NCBI RefSeq assembly: GCF_008123515.1 | Contig: NZ_VSSR01000070.1 | Span: 27,115-91,114, forward strand | Length of the DNA stretch: 64,000 bases | Origin: Bradyrhizobium cytisi | GTDB taxonomy: Bacteria > Pseudomonadota > Alphaproteobacteria > Rhizobiales > Xanthobacteraceae | Reading direction: 5' to 3' | In this document: positions 1-8,263 of the stretch, one piece after another | Position numbering within the stretch: the stretch's first letter is position 1 | How the letters are laid out: every line of letters begins with the position of its first letter | Program-made: the position numbers and the translations under genes | The notes under the pieces: generated by a model | What the model saw: the letters and a program-made list of their open reading frames with translations, nothing else | Databases searched by the model: none | What the model was told of the DNA's origin: nothing

Positions 1-1219
1 TTTGACCAAGCTGCTGCTCAAGGCGTTGCCGTTTTGCATTTGATGTTGCCGTGAGGCGCTTCCGCTCCTCGAGATATGTCCTTACGTACTCCGCAATAAC
101 CTTCGGCGCGCGCAATTCGGTCTTCAGTCCGCTGAGAACCGCACTTTCGACGGTGTCCAAATAGAAAGTCTTGGCATCAGGACACATGCCGCTCTCGGTC
201 GCAGCCGAGCAGCGAATGCGAACACGCCCCGATTTGTCCCGCCCATTCGTTGCCATGCCCGAGCCGCATGAACCGCAGCGGAGCAAGCCAGACAGCATTC
301 GACGGGGACGACGTTGATGACTCGGATGCGTGCAACTACGCTCCTGTTTGCGCTGCTGAGCAGCCCTGAACAATTCTGAATCGATAATTGCAAGATGGGG
401 CACTTCGGCTACCTGCCAATCACTCCTTGCATTTGGTCGCGATAGTCGCTTTCCCGTGTCAGGGTCTTTCACCATCCTAACTTTGTTCCAGACGAGACGG
501 CCGACATAGAGCTCGTTCTGCAAAATTCCGGCAGCTCTCTCACGATTGCCGTTGATGGTTGATGCATTCCATGCGCGTCCTCGCGGAGCAGAAACCCTTT
601 CCTTATTCAAATCGTGGGCAATTTCGCGAGGCGTTCGACCACTCACGTATTCCTGGAAGATGCGTCGGATGACTTGTGCTTCGGCCTCGAGGATCACACG
701 TTCACCGCTTCTTCCCGCGACTGCGGCGTATCCGTACGTCAGGCCGCCGCCGGCCAAACCTTGCTTGACCCGTCCCGCTAGACCGCGACGCACTTTGTGC
801 GCGTTGTCCTCACGATAGAGTTGCCCGACCAGACCGCGAAGGCCAACCAGTACGGTGTTAACGACGCCTTCGTGTACCGCTCGGATCTCGATTCCGAGAA
901 AAGAGAGCCGTTTATGGATACCGGCGAGGTCTTCCATGTCTCTAGAAAGGCGATCGAGCGCCTCGACGACCACTACGTCAAAGGATTCCTCTCGCGCGTG
1001 ATCCAACATCCGCAGAAGGCCTTCGCGTCCCATGATCGACCCGCCCGAACGTGCACGATCTTCGTAGGTGCGGATAACAGTTAAGCCCTCGCGCTCAGCG
1101 TAGGTTCGACAAAGTGAAAGCTGATCTTCAATCGAACGCTCGTTCTGAAGATCCGTCGAAAACCGAGCATAAATCGTTGCCCTTTTCCCCTTCGTTTCGA
1201 TTGGCGAGTTCTCTTTCAT
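1..1219 (-). CDS. Large serine recombinase (resolvase family), 3' end beyond window
   Basis: An uninterrupted reading frame of about 406 codons runs off the left edge. After a short basic leader, the N-terminal resolvase domain shows YARFSTDLQNERSIEDQ with the expected nucleophile Ser21, then EALDRLSRD, the conserved core of serine recombinases. A recombinase domain follows (about residues 170-270; HKVRRGLAGRVKQGLAGGG and an NxxYxGxxVWNK-like stretch), then a zinc ribbon with a CGSC pair and a later C..C pair. This order is that of large serine recombinases, which integrate or excise DNA through a covalent Ser-DNA intermediate. The chosen ATG is at 1219; the frame is open to an in-frame ATG at 1333, so the start is uncertain. 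It lies in an accessory zone with tRNA scars, so it probably belongs to a mobile element. The C-terminal coiled-coil part is not visible. Confidence 0.88.
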   Translation of the reverse strand, partial: MKENSPIETKGKRATIYARFSTDLQNERSIEDQLSLCRTYAEREGLTVIRTYEDRARSGGSIMGREGLLRMLDHAREESFDVVVVEALDRLSRDMEDLAGIHKRLSFLGIEIRAVHEGVVNTVLVGLRGLVGQLYREDNAHKVRRGLAGRVKQGLAGGGLTYGYAAVAGRSGERVILEAEAQVIRRIFQEYVSGRTPREIAHDLNKERVSAPRGRAWNASTINGNRERAAGILQNELYVGRLVWNKVRMVKDPDTGKRLSRPNARSDWQVAEVPHLAIIDSELFRAAQQRKQERSCTHPSHQRRPRRMLSGLLRCGSCGSGMATNGRDKSGRVRIRCSAATESGMCPDAKTFYLDTVESAVLSGLKTELRAPKVIAEYVRTYLEERKRLTATSNAKRQRLEQQLGQ

Positions 1220-1370
1220 GATCTTCCCTCGCGGCCAGACGGGCAAGTACGCGCGCGAGGCGTAAGATCGCTCGTCTGGATTTGTCTGCAAGGGCAATTT
1301 TCGATTCACATCGGTAGTCATCTCGAGCATCATGCTCGGGCGCCCCTTGACCGGAAAGGCGACTATGCAT
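1128..1370 (-). CDS. Small hypothetical protein upstream of the recombinase
   Basis: An 80-codon frame overlaps the recombinase start by about 90 bases on the same strand. Its middle (ILRLARVLARLAARED) is a charged, Ala/Leu/Arg-rich amphipathic helix that looks protein-like rather than random. I have a general impression that rhizobial recombinases are sometimes preceded by a short overlapping protein of this sort, but I cannot name a family. The start is unclear because several in-frame starts exist. It could also be a shadow frame of the recombinase 5' region. Confidence 0.3.
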   Translation of the reverse strand: MHSRLSGQGAPEHDARDDYRCESKIALADKSRRAILRLARVLARLAAREDHERELANRNEGEKGNDLCSVFDGSSERAFD

Positions 1371-1708
1371 TCGGCGCGGAATCGGATGCTGGAGCGAAGT
1401 AAAAGGGATGAGCTCGTAAGAGCGTCGAGGGCCGGAGAAGCCGGTGGCGAGATCCCTACAGGCAGCTCTCGGCGATCTTGCAAACCCAGGGAAACGCCGG
1501 CACCGTCACAAGCACTCTCTTTTTGGTCGATTCACGCTTGGCGCCAGTTCGCTATGAACGGCTGACTATCGATAAGCTCGCTTGCCATCCTCGTGATTGA
1601 ATCGACCGTCCGTCACGATTCAGTCGGACCACACTGGTGCCGACGCGGCTCGCTCGCTTAACGAGCCGGAAATGTCATCCCCGAAGGTCTCGCTGACTCT
1701 CCTGACGA
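1334..1708. other. Gap with no recognisable gene
   Basis: This stretch lies between the recombinase promoter side and the tRNA-Lys fragment. It shows short frames on both strands but none with a ribosome-binding site and a protein-like composition. I see no RNA gene or clear repeat in it. Confidence 0.5.
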
Positions 1709-1762
1709 AGCAGCTGACTCTTAATCAGCGGGTCCCAGGTTCGAGCCCTGGTGCGCCCACCA
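1709..1762 (+). repeat. tRNA-Lys(CUU) 3' fragment, probable attachment-site scar
   Basis: The sequence carries a perfect anticodon arm (GCTGA, loop CTCTTAA, TCAGC), variable loop, T arm (CCAGG, loop TTCGAGC, CCTGG), an acceptor 3' strand and an encoded CCA. That is the 3' two thirds of a tRNA-Lys with anticodon CTT. The 5' acceptor strand and D arm are missing: the bases upstream neither pair with the acceptor strand nor form a D loop. A 54-base identity block that ends in CCA is the classic mark of an integrative element that recombined in the anticodon/T-arm half of a tRNA gene. Given the + orientation, the intact tRNA and the element body should lie to the left, beyond the window. Confidence 0.75.
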
Positions 1763-2150
1763 AATAAATCAAGACCTTAGCAAGAGAAACCCTTTGAGAC
1801 CGACGGACTAAAACGGTTTTTCAAACGGTGTTTTTTGGCGGCCAGCCGGCGAGTCCACTCTCGGCATTCGGCATTGTGATCTACTCTGTCCGTCTCGACG
1901 GAGGCCAAGGCGACTCGAAGGCCGTCTGGCAGAACCGCTTCCTTGATGTTGTATGTAGTTCAGAGCCGCACGACATAGCCGGCATTTTTTCACTTCTGTT
2001 CAATGTCATCGGCGGCGCATTGGGGCAGCTGCGCGGCGCCTCCACCGAAATAGTGCTTGAAGTCGATGTGAACTTATGTTGTCTGGCCGATAAGCCGCCA
2101 TGCGGTCATAGAGGAGAACCGATCCCGTCTCGAAGCGCCGATAGACCGAT
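1763..2150. other. Gap with no convincing gene
   Basis: The region between the two tRNA fragments has one long frame on the + strand (from about 1828), but its composition is not protein-like and no ribosome-binding site precedes it. It is probably element remnant DNA. Confidence 0.45.
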
Positions 2151-2210
2151 TTGTGCATCGGCGGTTTTGATTCCGCCATTCGGAGGTTCGATCCCTCCCG
2201 CCCCAGCAAA
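2151..2210 (+). repeat. Degenerate tRNA-Gln-like 3' fragment
   Basis: A T arm with a perfect stem (GGAGG, loop TTCGATC, CCTCC) is followed by CGCCCCAGCA, like the 3' end of tRNA-Gln. Upstream is an anticodon-arm-like hairpin (GGCGG, TTTTGATT, CCGCC) whose loop is 8 rather than 7 bases and contains the TTG of tRNA-Gln. No D arm or 5' acceptor strand precedes it. It therefore reads as a decayed 3' tRNA fragment, plausibly another attachment scar. The assignment to Gln rests on the loop and acceptor end only. Confidence 0.45.
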
Positions 2211-2563
2211 AAAGATTCCGATAAATCAGAAGATTAGCAAGCGAGTTGCGACGCATTCGCACGGATTCCGTGTTGCGTCGTCTACCAAAAATTTCCGTTT
2301 TTTTTCAATGGCTCCCAAAAATTGCCGGCGGCTCCACGCAATATGGATGCAACATGAAATGGGGAAACGCCAGGGAGTGGAATAAAGTCAGTCGCGCAGT
2401 CGGGCGACAGAAAAGTAAGGCTCGGCTTCCAAATTCAACGCGCTTAACTTGGCTTTCAAAAGCCGACGCAGATCGACTGGCTGCGCAAGCACAGTGCGAA
2501 GATCGTAACCCTCCATCAGTATGATGCGCTTATTCGGATTGCCGCAAATGCGCGTCGCCCAAC
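2211..2563. other. Gap with no convincing gene
   Basis: AT-richer sequence follows the tRNA-Gln-like fragment, including a run of eight T near 2298-2305. Short frames exist but none has a supporting ribosome-binding site. Confidence 0.4.
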
Positions 2564-2764
2564 TTAGGAGCGAGCTCTCATCGTCATCTGCTCAACCAAT
2601 TGCTTGAGATGCCGGTCGACAGACGTCGACCAGCGGGCCAAATCCGCCCGTCGATAGGCTTGGCCTGGCTTCAAATGCCTCTTGAGTTCGTCGAGCTTGC
2701 TCATGCCCTGCCAAACCAAGACGCCCACGGTGCAAACGCCCGTCACGATATTGATAGCCCTCAT
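2564..2764 (-). CDS. Small membrane-anchored hypothetical protein
   Basis: A 66-residue protein with a hydrophobic N-terminal segment (about residues 4-18, INIVTGVCTVGVLVW) followed by a basic, helical, soluble tail (DELKRHLKPGQAYRRADLAR). A GGAGGG ribosome-binding site sits seven bases before the ATG; an earlier ATG in another frame stops at once, which decides the start. The layout suggests a single-pass membrane protein with a cytoplasmic tail. I do not recognise the family. Confidence 0.5.
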   Translation of the reverse strand: MRAINIVTGVCTVGVLVWQGMSKLDELKRHLKPGQAYRRADLARWSTSVDRHLKQLVEQMTMRARS

Positions 2765-2867
2765 GCCATGTCCCTCCGTACCGATATCGCGCAGGGCGAG
2801 TAGGGCAGAAATTTGACTTTTCTAGCTCCGTCCCCTGCTACGATCAGCAATCTCAGGAGCGAGGCCG

Positions 2868-3008
2868 GTGACATTTGAGGCGATCGTTGACGATTACATC
2901 TCTCAGCGACGGCGTCATGCCCTCGCCGAACTAGACGAATTCAGGAAGCTGCGAACGCTACAAGAGGCTACGCGCTCATCGCATCGGCCGCGGAAGTCGC
3001 CGCAGTGA
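2868..3008 (+). CDS. Possible 46-residue protein overlapping a gene remnant
   Basis: A GTG-started frame (TFEAIVDDYISQRRRH...) with an AGGAG about ten bases upstream encodes a charged, helical 46-residue product. It crosses the point where the acyl-CoA dehydrogenase on the other strand is cut off, so it may be part of incoming DNA or a chance frame. No function is proposed. Confidence 0.3.
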   Translation: MTFEAIVDDYISQRRRHALAELDEFRKLRTLQEATRSSHRPRKSPQ

Positions 3009-3768
3009 CCGCGGCGGCGACCTCGCCACCTAGTCGCGCGAGATTATGCTGCACCGCTTGATACTTCGAGATGGTTCGCTCGAAGGCAACGCGTTCCGTC
3101 GAATAGCGCACGGACAACTCCAGCATCGCCTCCAGTGCCCCGCTGATCTGTTGGCTGCGCACGGCGCTGCCCATCAAGAAAAGGGAGGTCGGATCGAACT
3201 CGTTTGGCGCAGTCGCAATAGCGGCCGGCTGCACGCCGGCAACGGAAACAGTATCCGCCGCGTCGCCTGCAAGGTTCTCGAAGCGATCAATGCGGCAAAG
3301 CGAGGCATCCACCAAAGCGATCCTGACTCCTGCAGCGCTCTTGGCAAGAACGGCAAAATGAGCGGCATCGCGCGCGAACGGGATGCGCCTCGCCTGTCCG
3401 GTCAATCGCCCCTCGGCGTCCAGTCCGATCAGTTCACGCGGGTCGCCGGGCAACACCGTCATCATTCCTTCCGGCGCGACGATTCCGCCCTGCGACAACA
3501 GCCACCCCGCAAGCATGGTCTCCGCCAGCGGAACCGCAAGGGCTGACCTTCCGGCCGCGCGCAGCACGGCAAAGCCATCGATCAGGCTCGCGCCCGAACC
3601 GCCGTGCTGTTCCAATACCCACGCCAACGGCAGACCGGCCTCGGCAAGTGCGCGCCACAACGGCGTCTTCCACGCATCGCCCCGAGCGTGCGCGACTTCT
3701 TGCAGATCCGCCAGGTCGGCGAAGATCCGTTCGGCGGTGGAAACGACGATATTGTCTTCATCTGACAT
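2968..3768 (-). pseudogene. Acyl-CoA dehydrogenase, 3'-truncated
   Basis: The product begins MSDEDNIVV after a good AGGAG ribosome-binding site and runs 266 residues. It has the N-terminal helical domain (WRALAEAGLPLAWVLEQHGG, typical of acyl-CoA dehydrogenases), a beta-domain region and the start of the C-terminal helical domain (YSTERVAFERTISKYQAVQHNLA, where the family has its QFGxxIxxFQAVQHxLA motif). Normal members are about 370-390 residues; the last ~110, with the FAD/substrate contacts and the catalytic-base region, are absent and the frame ends at ATSAADAMSA. The enzyme should therefore be inactive. The frame is open further upstream (to 3975), and that stretch contains SPEEIT-like residues that may be the tail of another lost gene. 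Truncation next to island DNA suggests deletion or insertion. Confidence 0.7.
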
Positions 3769-3971
3769 GGAGGCTCCTGACTTGGACGGAACGCAACTCG
3801 AGCGGGACAACGGCCTATTCGGCTTGGGCATTCCGATCGTCCGCTCGCTTCTGGGCTTGTGATCTCCTCTGGCGACAGCTTGAGCTTGCCGGCAAGATCG
3901 GTCGAGAAATCCACCGAAAACAGAATGGCGGATACCTTTGCACACCTGCGAAATCGCCGATTGCGAGACAA

Positions 3972-4835
3972 TCAATCGCTCAAGTGAAACTTGATCGCAT
4001 CACGCATCACGGCCGCAAATGCCTTCTCTTGCGAGACGAGGGCGTCGGTGAGGCCAGCAACGCAAATGGCGAGAGGCTCGCTGGATTCAGCTACTCGCGG
4101 GAGAGCCATGGCCACCACGCCGGCGCCTGGCGTTACCAGACTGAGCGACAATGCATGGCCCTGCTTTCGCACCTTGCCGAGTTCGACCAGCAACGCCTTG
4201 ACATCGACCTGCTTCTCGGGATGCGTTTCATAGGAGTTGAGCAGCTTGACCAGACGGCGGACCTCCTTGTTGGAATACCGAGACAGCAGCGCATAGCCCA
4301 ATCCGGACTTTGCCAGCGGGCGGAGCGTTCCGGAGCGCACGTGCAAGCGCATGGGAACCTTGGATTGGATGACGTGGATGTATTGCGCGGCCAGACCGTT
4401 GCGCAGGCCGACCATGACAGTCTCCCCAGTCCTTGCCGACAAATCCTCCATCAGGTTGATCAAGCGCCCACGGCGGAACAGAACGGGGCTGAGCCAGTGG
4501 CCCAGCATCGAGATCCGCGCCGTCGGGATGTAGGTTCGGCGGCCGGCGTCATAATGCAGATAGCCAAGCGCGGTCATCGTCCGCATCAAAGCGGACGTGC
4601 TCGACTGCGGGAAATGCAACGCGGCAGCCACGTCGATAACCGATGCGGCGGACTGATGCTCCTCGAAAAACTCGAGAACCTCGAACACGCGCTTCGCCGA
4701 CTTGACGGTGTTGTCGATCTTCTGATCTGGCGGCACCAGACTCTGCGTAACCTTGGGAATGTCGCGACGCAATTCAGGTGTCAAACCGCGCGTGGGCGCC
4801 GGTCTGACGGGCTCATTCCTTTTCACGACCGCCAT
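3972..4835 (-). CDS. IclR-family transcriptional regulator
   Basis: The protein (about 287 residues from the chosen ATG at 4835; the frame is open to 5099) has an N-terminal winged helix (SAKRVFEVLEFFEEH ... PQSSTSALMRTMTALGYL) and a C-terminal IclR effector domain ending KAFAAVMRDAIKFHLSD. IclR proteins bind small acids or aromatic metabolites and control neighbouring catabolic operons. It is divergent from the enoyl-CoA hydratase gene at 5260 and next to the broken acyl-CoA dehydrogenase, so it probably controlled an acyl-CoA or aromatic-acid degradation operon that is now partly lost. The ligand cannot be read from the sequence. Confidence 0.85.
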   Translation of the reverse strand: MAVVKRNEPVRPAPTRGLTPELRRDIPKVTQSLVPPDQKIDNTVKSAKRVFEVLEFFEEHQSAASVIDVAAALHFPQSSTSALMRTMTALGYLHYDAGRRTYIPTARISMLGHWLSPVLFRRGRLINLMEDLSARTGETVMVGLRNGLAAQYIHVIQSKVPMRLHVRSGTLRPLAKSGLGYALLSRYSNKEVRRLVKLLNSYETHPEKQVDVKALLVELGKVRKQGHALSLSLVTPGAGVVAMALPRVAESSEPLAICVAGLTDALVSQEKAFAAVMRDAIKFHLSD

Positions 4836-5259
4836 CTCCGCTGCTTGCCCTGCTGCCAAACCCGGCTCTTGAGCCACCAGCTTCCAAACTGGTCGGGGCG
4901 GCCGGCCCCCTCGGGATCGCAACCCAGTTGAAAGCGCCGCCCGCGCCGGCCAGCGACCTTCTCGGCCAAGCGCAATCGCGGTCGCCTTTCCGTCTCGCAG
5001 TGTGGATTCGACGTATTCGGGTTCACAAATGAGGCCTAGCTGGGAGATGATAAGGCCAAGACATCCCACACGATACCCGTTCGCAAATAATGGCGTCAAA
5101 TTAGAAAAGTGTTCTGAAGAAACTCATATGCAGTTTGAACCGTCATTCGCGCGAATTCCTCATTGACGCCACCAGAAATTCGCAGCATCGGTGCGTTCGC
5201 TGACGTAATGGGACGCTGAGCGTTAGCGGTGGTTATTCAATGCAAACGGAGAGAGCCAG
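4836..5259. promoter_or_regulatory. Divergent intergenic region, IclR gene / enoyl-CoA hydratase
   Basis: This stretch separates the two divergent genes and is locally AT-richer near 5090-5250 (for example around the cluster GAAGAAACTCATATGCAG). It should hold both promoters and the IclR operator, but I could not pick out a convincing palindrome or -35/-10 pair. Confidence 0.4.
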
Positions 5260-6093
5260 ATGAACGACGAGACGTTGGCTGCCGGGCTGGACAATCGCTA
5301 TGCCAAGTATGCGCGGCTTCAGTTCGACTGGCCGCAGCCGCGCGTCCTACGGGTTACGATGTCGAACGGCAAGATGAACTCCGCCGATGAGAAAATGCAC
5401 GGCGAGCTCGGCATGGTCTGGCGGGATATCGACAGCGATCCCAGCGTCTCAGCCGTCATCCTGACTGGTGCGGGCAGAGCCTTCTCAGCGGGTGGCGATT
5501 TCGCGATGATGGAGCGCATCATCGACGATCATGACACGCGGATCCGTAACTGGAAGGAAGCCCGAGACATCGTCTACAACGTCATCAATTGCTCCAAGCC
5601 CATCGTCAGTGCAATCAGGGGGCCGGCGGTCGGTGCCGGCCTCGCTTGCGGCTTGCTGGCAGACGTCTCCATCGCCACCAAGACGGCGCGCATCATTGAC
5701 GGGCATACGAAGCTAGGCTTGGCAGCGGGTGATCATGCGGCGATTGTGTGGCCGCTGTTGTGCGGAATGGCGAAGGCAAAATACTATCTGTTGCTGTGCG
5801 ATCAGCTTTTGGGCGAAGAGGCGGAGCGGATCGGTGTCGTGTCGATGTGCTGCGAGGACGACGAACTGGACGCAAAAGCGATCGAAGTCGCCGGCCGCCT
5901 TGCTGCAGGACCGCCGAGTGCCATTCGCTGGACGAAATACGCGCTCAACAATTGGCTCCGGCAGGCCGGGCCGACATTCGATGCTTCGTTGGCGCTTGAA
6001 TTCATGGGATTTACAGGACCGGAAGTGAAGGAAGGCCTTGCGGCTCTCGTGGAAAAGAGACCGCCGGCATTTCAACTGGATTGTCCGCTCTGA
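5260..6093 (+). CDS. Enoyl-CoA hydratase/isomerase family protein
   Basis: A 277-residue crotonase-fold protein. The oxyanion-hole strand ILTGAGRAFSAGGDFAMM (about residues 67-84) and the second signature KPIVSAIRGPAVGAGLACGLLADVSIA are clear. The position that is Glu in true hydratases falls in the IDGHTKLGLAAGD region and is not obviously conserved, so it may be an isomerase or hydrolase rather than a hydratase. A GGAGAGAG ribosome-binding site precedes the ATG. It acts on acyl-CoA thioesters in the cytoplasm; it is probably controlled by the divergent IclR gene. Confidence 0.85.
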   Translation: MNDETLAAGLDNRYAKYARLQFDWPQPRVLRVTMSNGKMNSADEKMHGELGMVWRDIDSDPSVSAVILTGAGRAFSAGGDFAMMERIIDDHDTRIRNWKEARDIVYNVINCSKPIVSAIRGPAVGAGLACGLLADVSIATKTARIIDGHTKLGLAAGDHAAIVWPLLCGMAKAKYYLLLCDQLLGEEAERIGVVSMCCEDDELDAKAIEVAGRLAAGPPSAIRWTKYALNNWLRQAGPTFDASLALEFMGFTGPEVKEGLAALVEKRPPAFQLDCPL

Positions 6094-6126
6094 GGAGACG
6101 AGACTATCTCATTCTGTCGCTCCCCC

Positions 6127-6526
6127 CGAGCCTATGCTCATTTCATGAAATGCACCGGCGTCATCAAGAACGACGTCGGCGCGGTGGTCGAGCTGCGCTG
6201 TACTTACGATTGCGCGACCCGCGACGGCAACGCGCCGGGCGGACGCAAGGTCAAGGCCACCATGCATTGTCTGCCGGCGGCCCAGTCGCGCCTAGCTGAA
6301 ATCCGCGTTTACAATCAGTGTTCGCCAAGCCGAGCCGCGAGCCGGCAATTTTGCCGCCGACATCAATCCGCAGTCGATAGAAGTGCTGTCCGACGCGGGG
6401 ATCGAGGCCAGCATGGTCGAAAGCAATTCGAACGAGGTGAACAGGCGATCGACATCGCAAAAGCTGGTGTTCAACCGTACCGTCGGCCTACGCGACACCT
6501 TTGCCAAGGAAGACGCCAAGGGCTGA
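6127..6526 (+). pseudogene. glnS: Glutaminyl-tRNA synthetase C-terminal fragment, frameshifted
   Basis: The + strand encodes KCTGVIKNDVGAVVELRCTYD, then GRKVKATMHCLPAAQ and AEIRVYNQ, then after a frame change NFAADINPQSIEVL, and ends KLVFNRTVGLRDTFAKED. These are in-order motifs of the C-terminal anticodon-binding beta-barrels of bacterial GlnRS. The frame is lost just after VYNQ, where about one base is missing before TTCGCCAAG, and a second shift is needed before NFAAD; part of the barrel is also deleted. No catalytic domain is present upstream. It is a dead fragment, presumably brought here by recombination, and it sits 4 kb from a tRNA-Gln-like fragment. Confidence 0.8.
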
Positions 6527-6553
6527 AGCCCGTTCAAAACGATTGGATATTCG

Positions 6554-6940
6554 ATGCCATATGCTGCCGACGACATCGCATCCGACATCATCGCGAAATG
6601 GGCCGCGGCTTTCAGCAGACTGGACGCCGACGCGCTTTCCTCGCTCTATTCAAAGCATGCGCTGTTCTTCGGCTCGAACCCGAAACTGTACCGCGGGAGA
6701 GACGGTGTTGCGGCCTACTTCAAGGGATTGCCGCGGTGGCGGACAACTGCCGTTCAATTCAGCGACGTCGTCTTCGAACTGGTCGGCCCCGATCTGGTCA
6801 ATGTCGCCGGCACGGCGTCGTTTGACGTTGATCAAGGTGCGATAAAACTGTCGCTCAAGATTACCTGGGTGATCGCCCGCGAAGACGGCGACTGGAAAAT
6901 CGTCAGCCATCACGTCTCGTCGAAGGCCCCGTTGATTTAA
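6554..6940 (+). CDS. SnoaL/NTF2-like domain protein
   Basis: A 128-residue protein with the cone-shaped NTF2-like fold pattern: an N-terminal helix pair (IIAKWAAAFSRLDADALSSLYSKHALFF), a G-R-x-G-V-x-x-YF segment (YRGRDGVAAYFKGL), and three long beta strands ending in WVIAREDGDWKIVSHHVS. This matches the DUF4440/SgcJ-EcaC-like subgroup, whose members are small hydrolases, isomerases or ligand binders; the substrate is unknown. It is intact although it follows directly on the glnS fragment. No signal peptide is visible. Confidence 0.65.
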   Translation: MPYAADDIASDIIAKWAAAFSRLDADALSSLYSKHALFFGSNPKLYRGRDGVAAYFKGLPRWRTTAVQFSDVVFELVGPDLVNVAGTASFDVDQGAIKLSLKITWVIAREDGDWKIVSHHVSSKAPLI

Positions 6941-6956
6941 CAAGTGCAAGGCCACC

Positions 6957-8263
6957 ATGGAGGGAGCGCTTGACAGAAATGCTGCGCTCGCGCGCGAAAT
7001 CGCGAGACATCACAATTGCCCTTGCCCCCGTGGAGTCGCCCGCCGAAGAGCAGGTGAGGAGTTTAGGGCGGGCCCTGCTGAATTCGTGCTCGGTCGCTTC
7101 CGGGCGCGCTGCATCGGCATACCCGCGCTGGCGCGGCGCGACATCTTGTCTGCCCAGTTCGTGGTCCGCGACCGGCCTTGGTTCGACCCGCGTTTCGCCG
7201 TTCCAACCGGCAAAACCGAGTGCGGGCGCCGGCACGTTCGTGCCAACGAAGCGCCGCAGTGTGTGGCGGTACACACAACCCACCGCGGTTGTCTGGAAAC
7301 GCTGATATTGCCGCGGTTTTTGAGGTCCATGGGACCCCGGCAGAGAATCCCTCCCTCTTCGCCATCGATATTGGACAGCGTGGTCCGTTCAGAGATAGGC
7401 GTTTCGCCCAATCCCTCTCGCGAATCCAGCCCAACACCTTTAGCGTGGATCCCCGCGCCTAGTTCTGCGAAAATCTTTCCGTTTTCGCAAAACTCGAGAT
7501 GGTCGATAGGATCGAACTCACTTGGGTTGATCAGCAGGGCGACTTCGTCGCATTCGCGATCCGGTTCAAAAGCTCCATTAGCTTCGTCCTCGAGTGGAAA
7601 CCGATCGGGCTTCCCGGCGCCCGCATCGGCTTTCGTCAAAGCCGCTGCAAGCCCGTGGTGCTCATGTCGGCAACACCATTTCGCATCGGCCTAAAGCCCT
7701 TTCGCGTGGACGCTCAAAACATCGACATCTACCAATTTGGAGAAGCGGTGGGCGAGGGCACTATACGCGACGTGGCCTGAGTTCGAAGACCTGGCAACCG
7801 TAACAACCTTCCAACCCGGGCAGTAGCTCAAACGGTAGGTTTGGGTCTGGCAAGGTCAAAAATGCTTCATCATTCAAAGGGGATTGACTGACACTCTCTC
7901 CGCCGCACTGCAATGCTAGCCGTGGAATTTCGACGAAGGGCACGACGCCCCAACCGACATGGCGACACCGAAAATGCGCGCCTTCGGTTTTCCGCGACGG
8001 AGGTCGCTTTCATCCGACCGGCAGTCCGAGGTCGTTCAATATTCCTCTATACGTGTAGAGCTGCGTTCGTCCCCAGGCTCATGAACTGCCCTATGCGTAC
8101 GATTGGATGAGGTATCGTAGGTTCGGAAGGTGTGGGGAAAGGCGGTAGCGCTCCAGTGACTTGAACCCTCAACAGATCAGCCACAGCGGTATAACTCAAC
8201 ATGCGCCACGCGGCGGCCCGTTCAGTCTAGCGTCGGGCGGTGTCTCAGCGCGCGTGTTCGGCC
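6957..8263. other. Degenerate accessory DNA without an intact gene
   Basis: About 1.3 kb has overlapping frames on both strands, none convincing. On the minus strand around 7350-7450 the translation TTLSNIDGEEGGILCRG loosely resembles the N-terminal TxLSxxDGExGxLxxRG segment of citrate synthases, and 7761-7943 on the minus strand is somewhat protein-like. Near 8150-8215 the minus strand has a T-arm-like GGTTCAAGTC. I read the region as decayed genes from old insertions. Confidence 0.45.

Noticed and set aside
3648..4931. A 427-codon plus-strand frame
   Set aside because: Lies antisense to the IclR gene and the truncated dehydrogenase; no protein-like motifs.
7818..7845. Sequence resembling a tRNA D arm (AGTAGCTCAAACGGTAGG)
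   Set aside because: No matching anticodon, T arm or acceptor strand follows.
8140..8230. tRNA-like stretch on the minus strand with GGTTCAAGTC
   Set aside because: No acceptor stem or proper anticodon arm could be built; kept only as a possible decayed attachment remnant.
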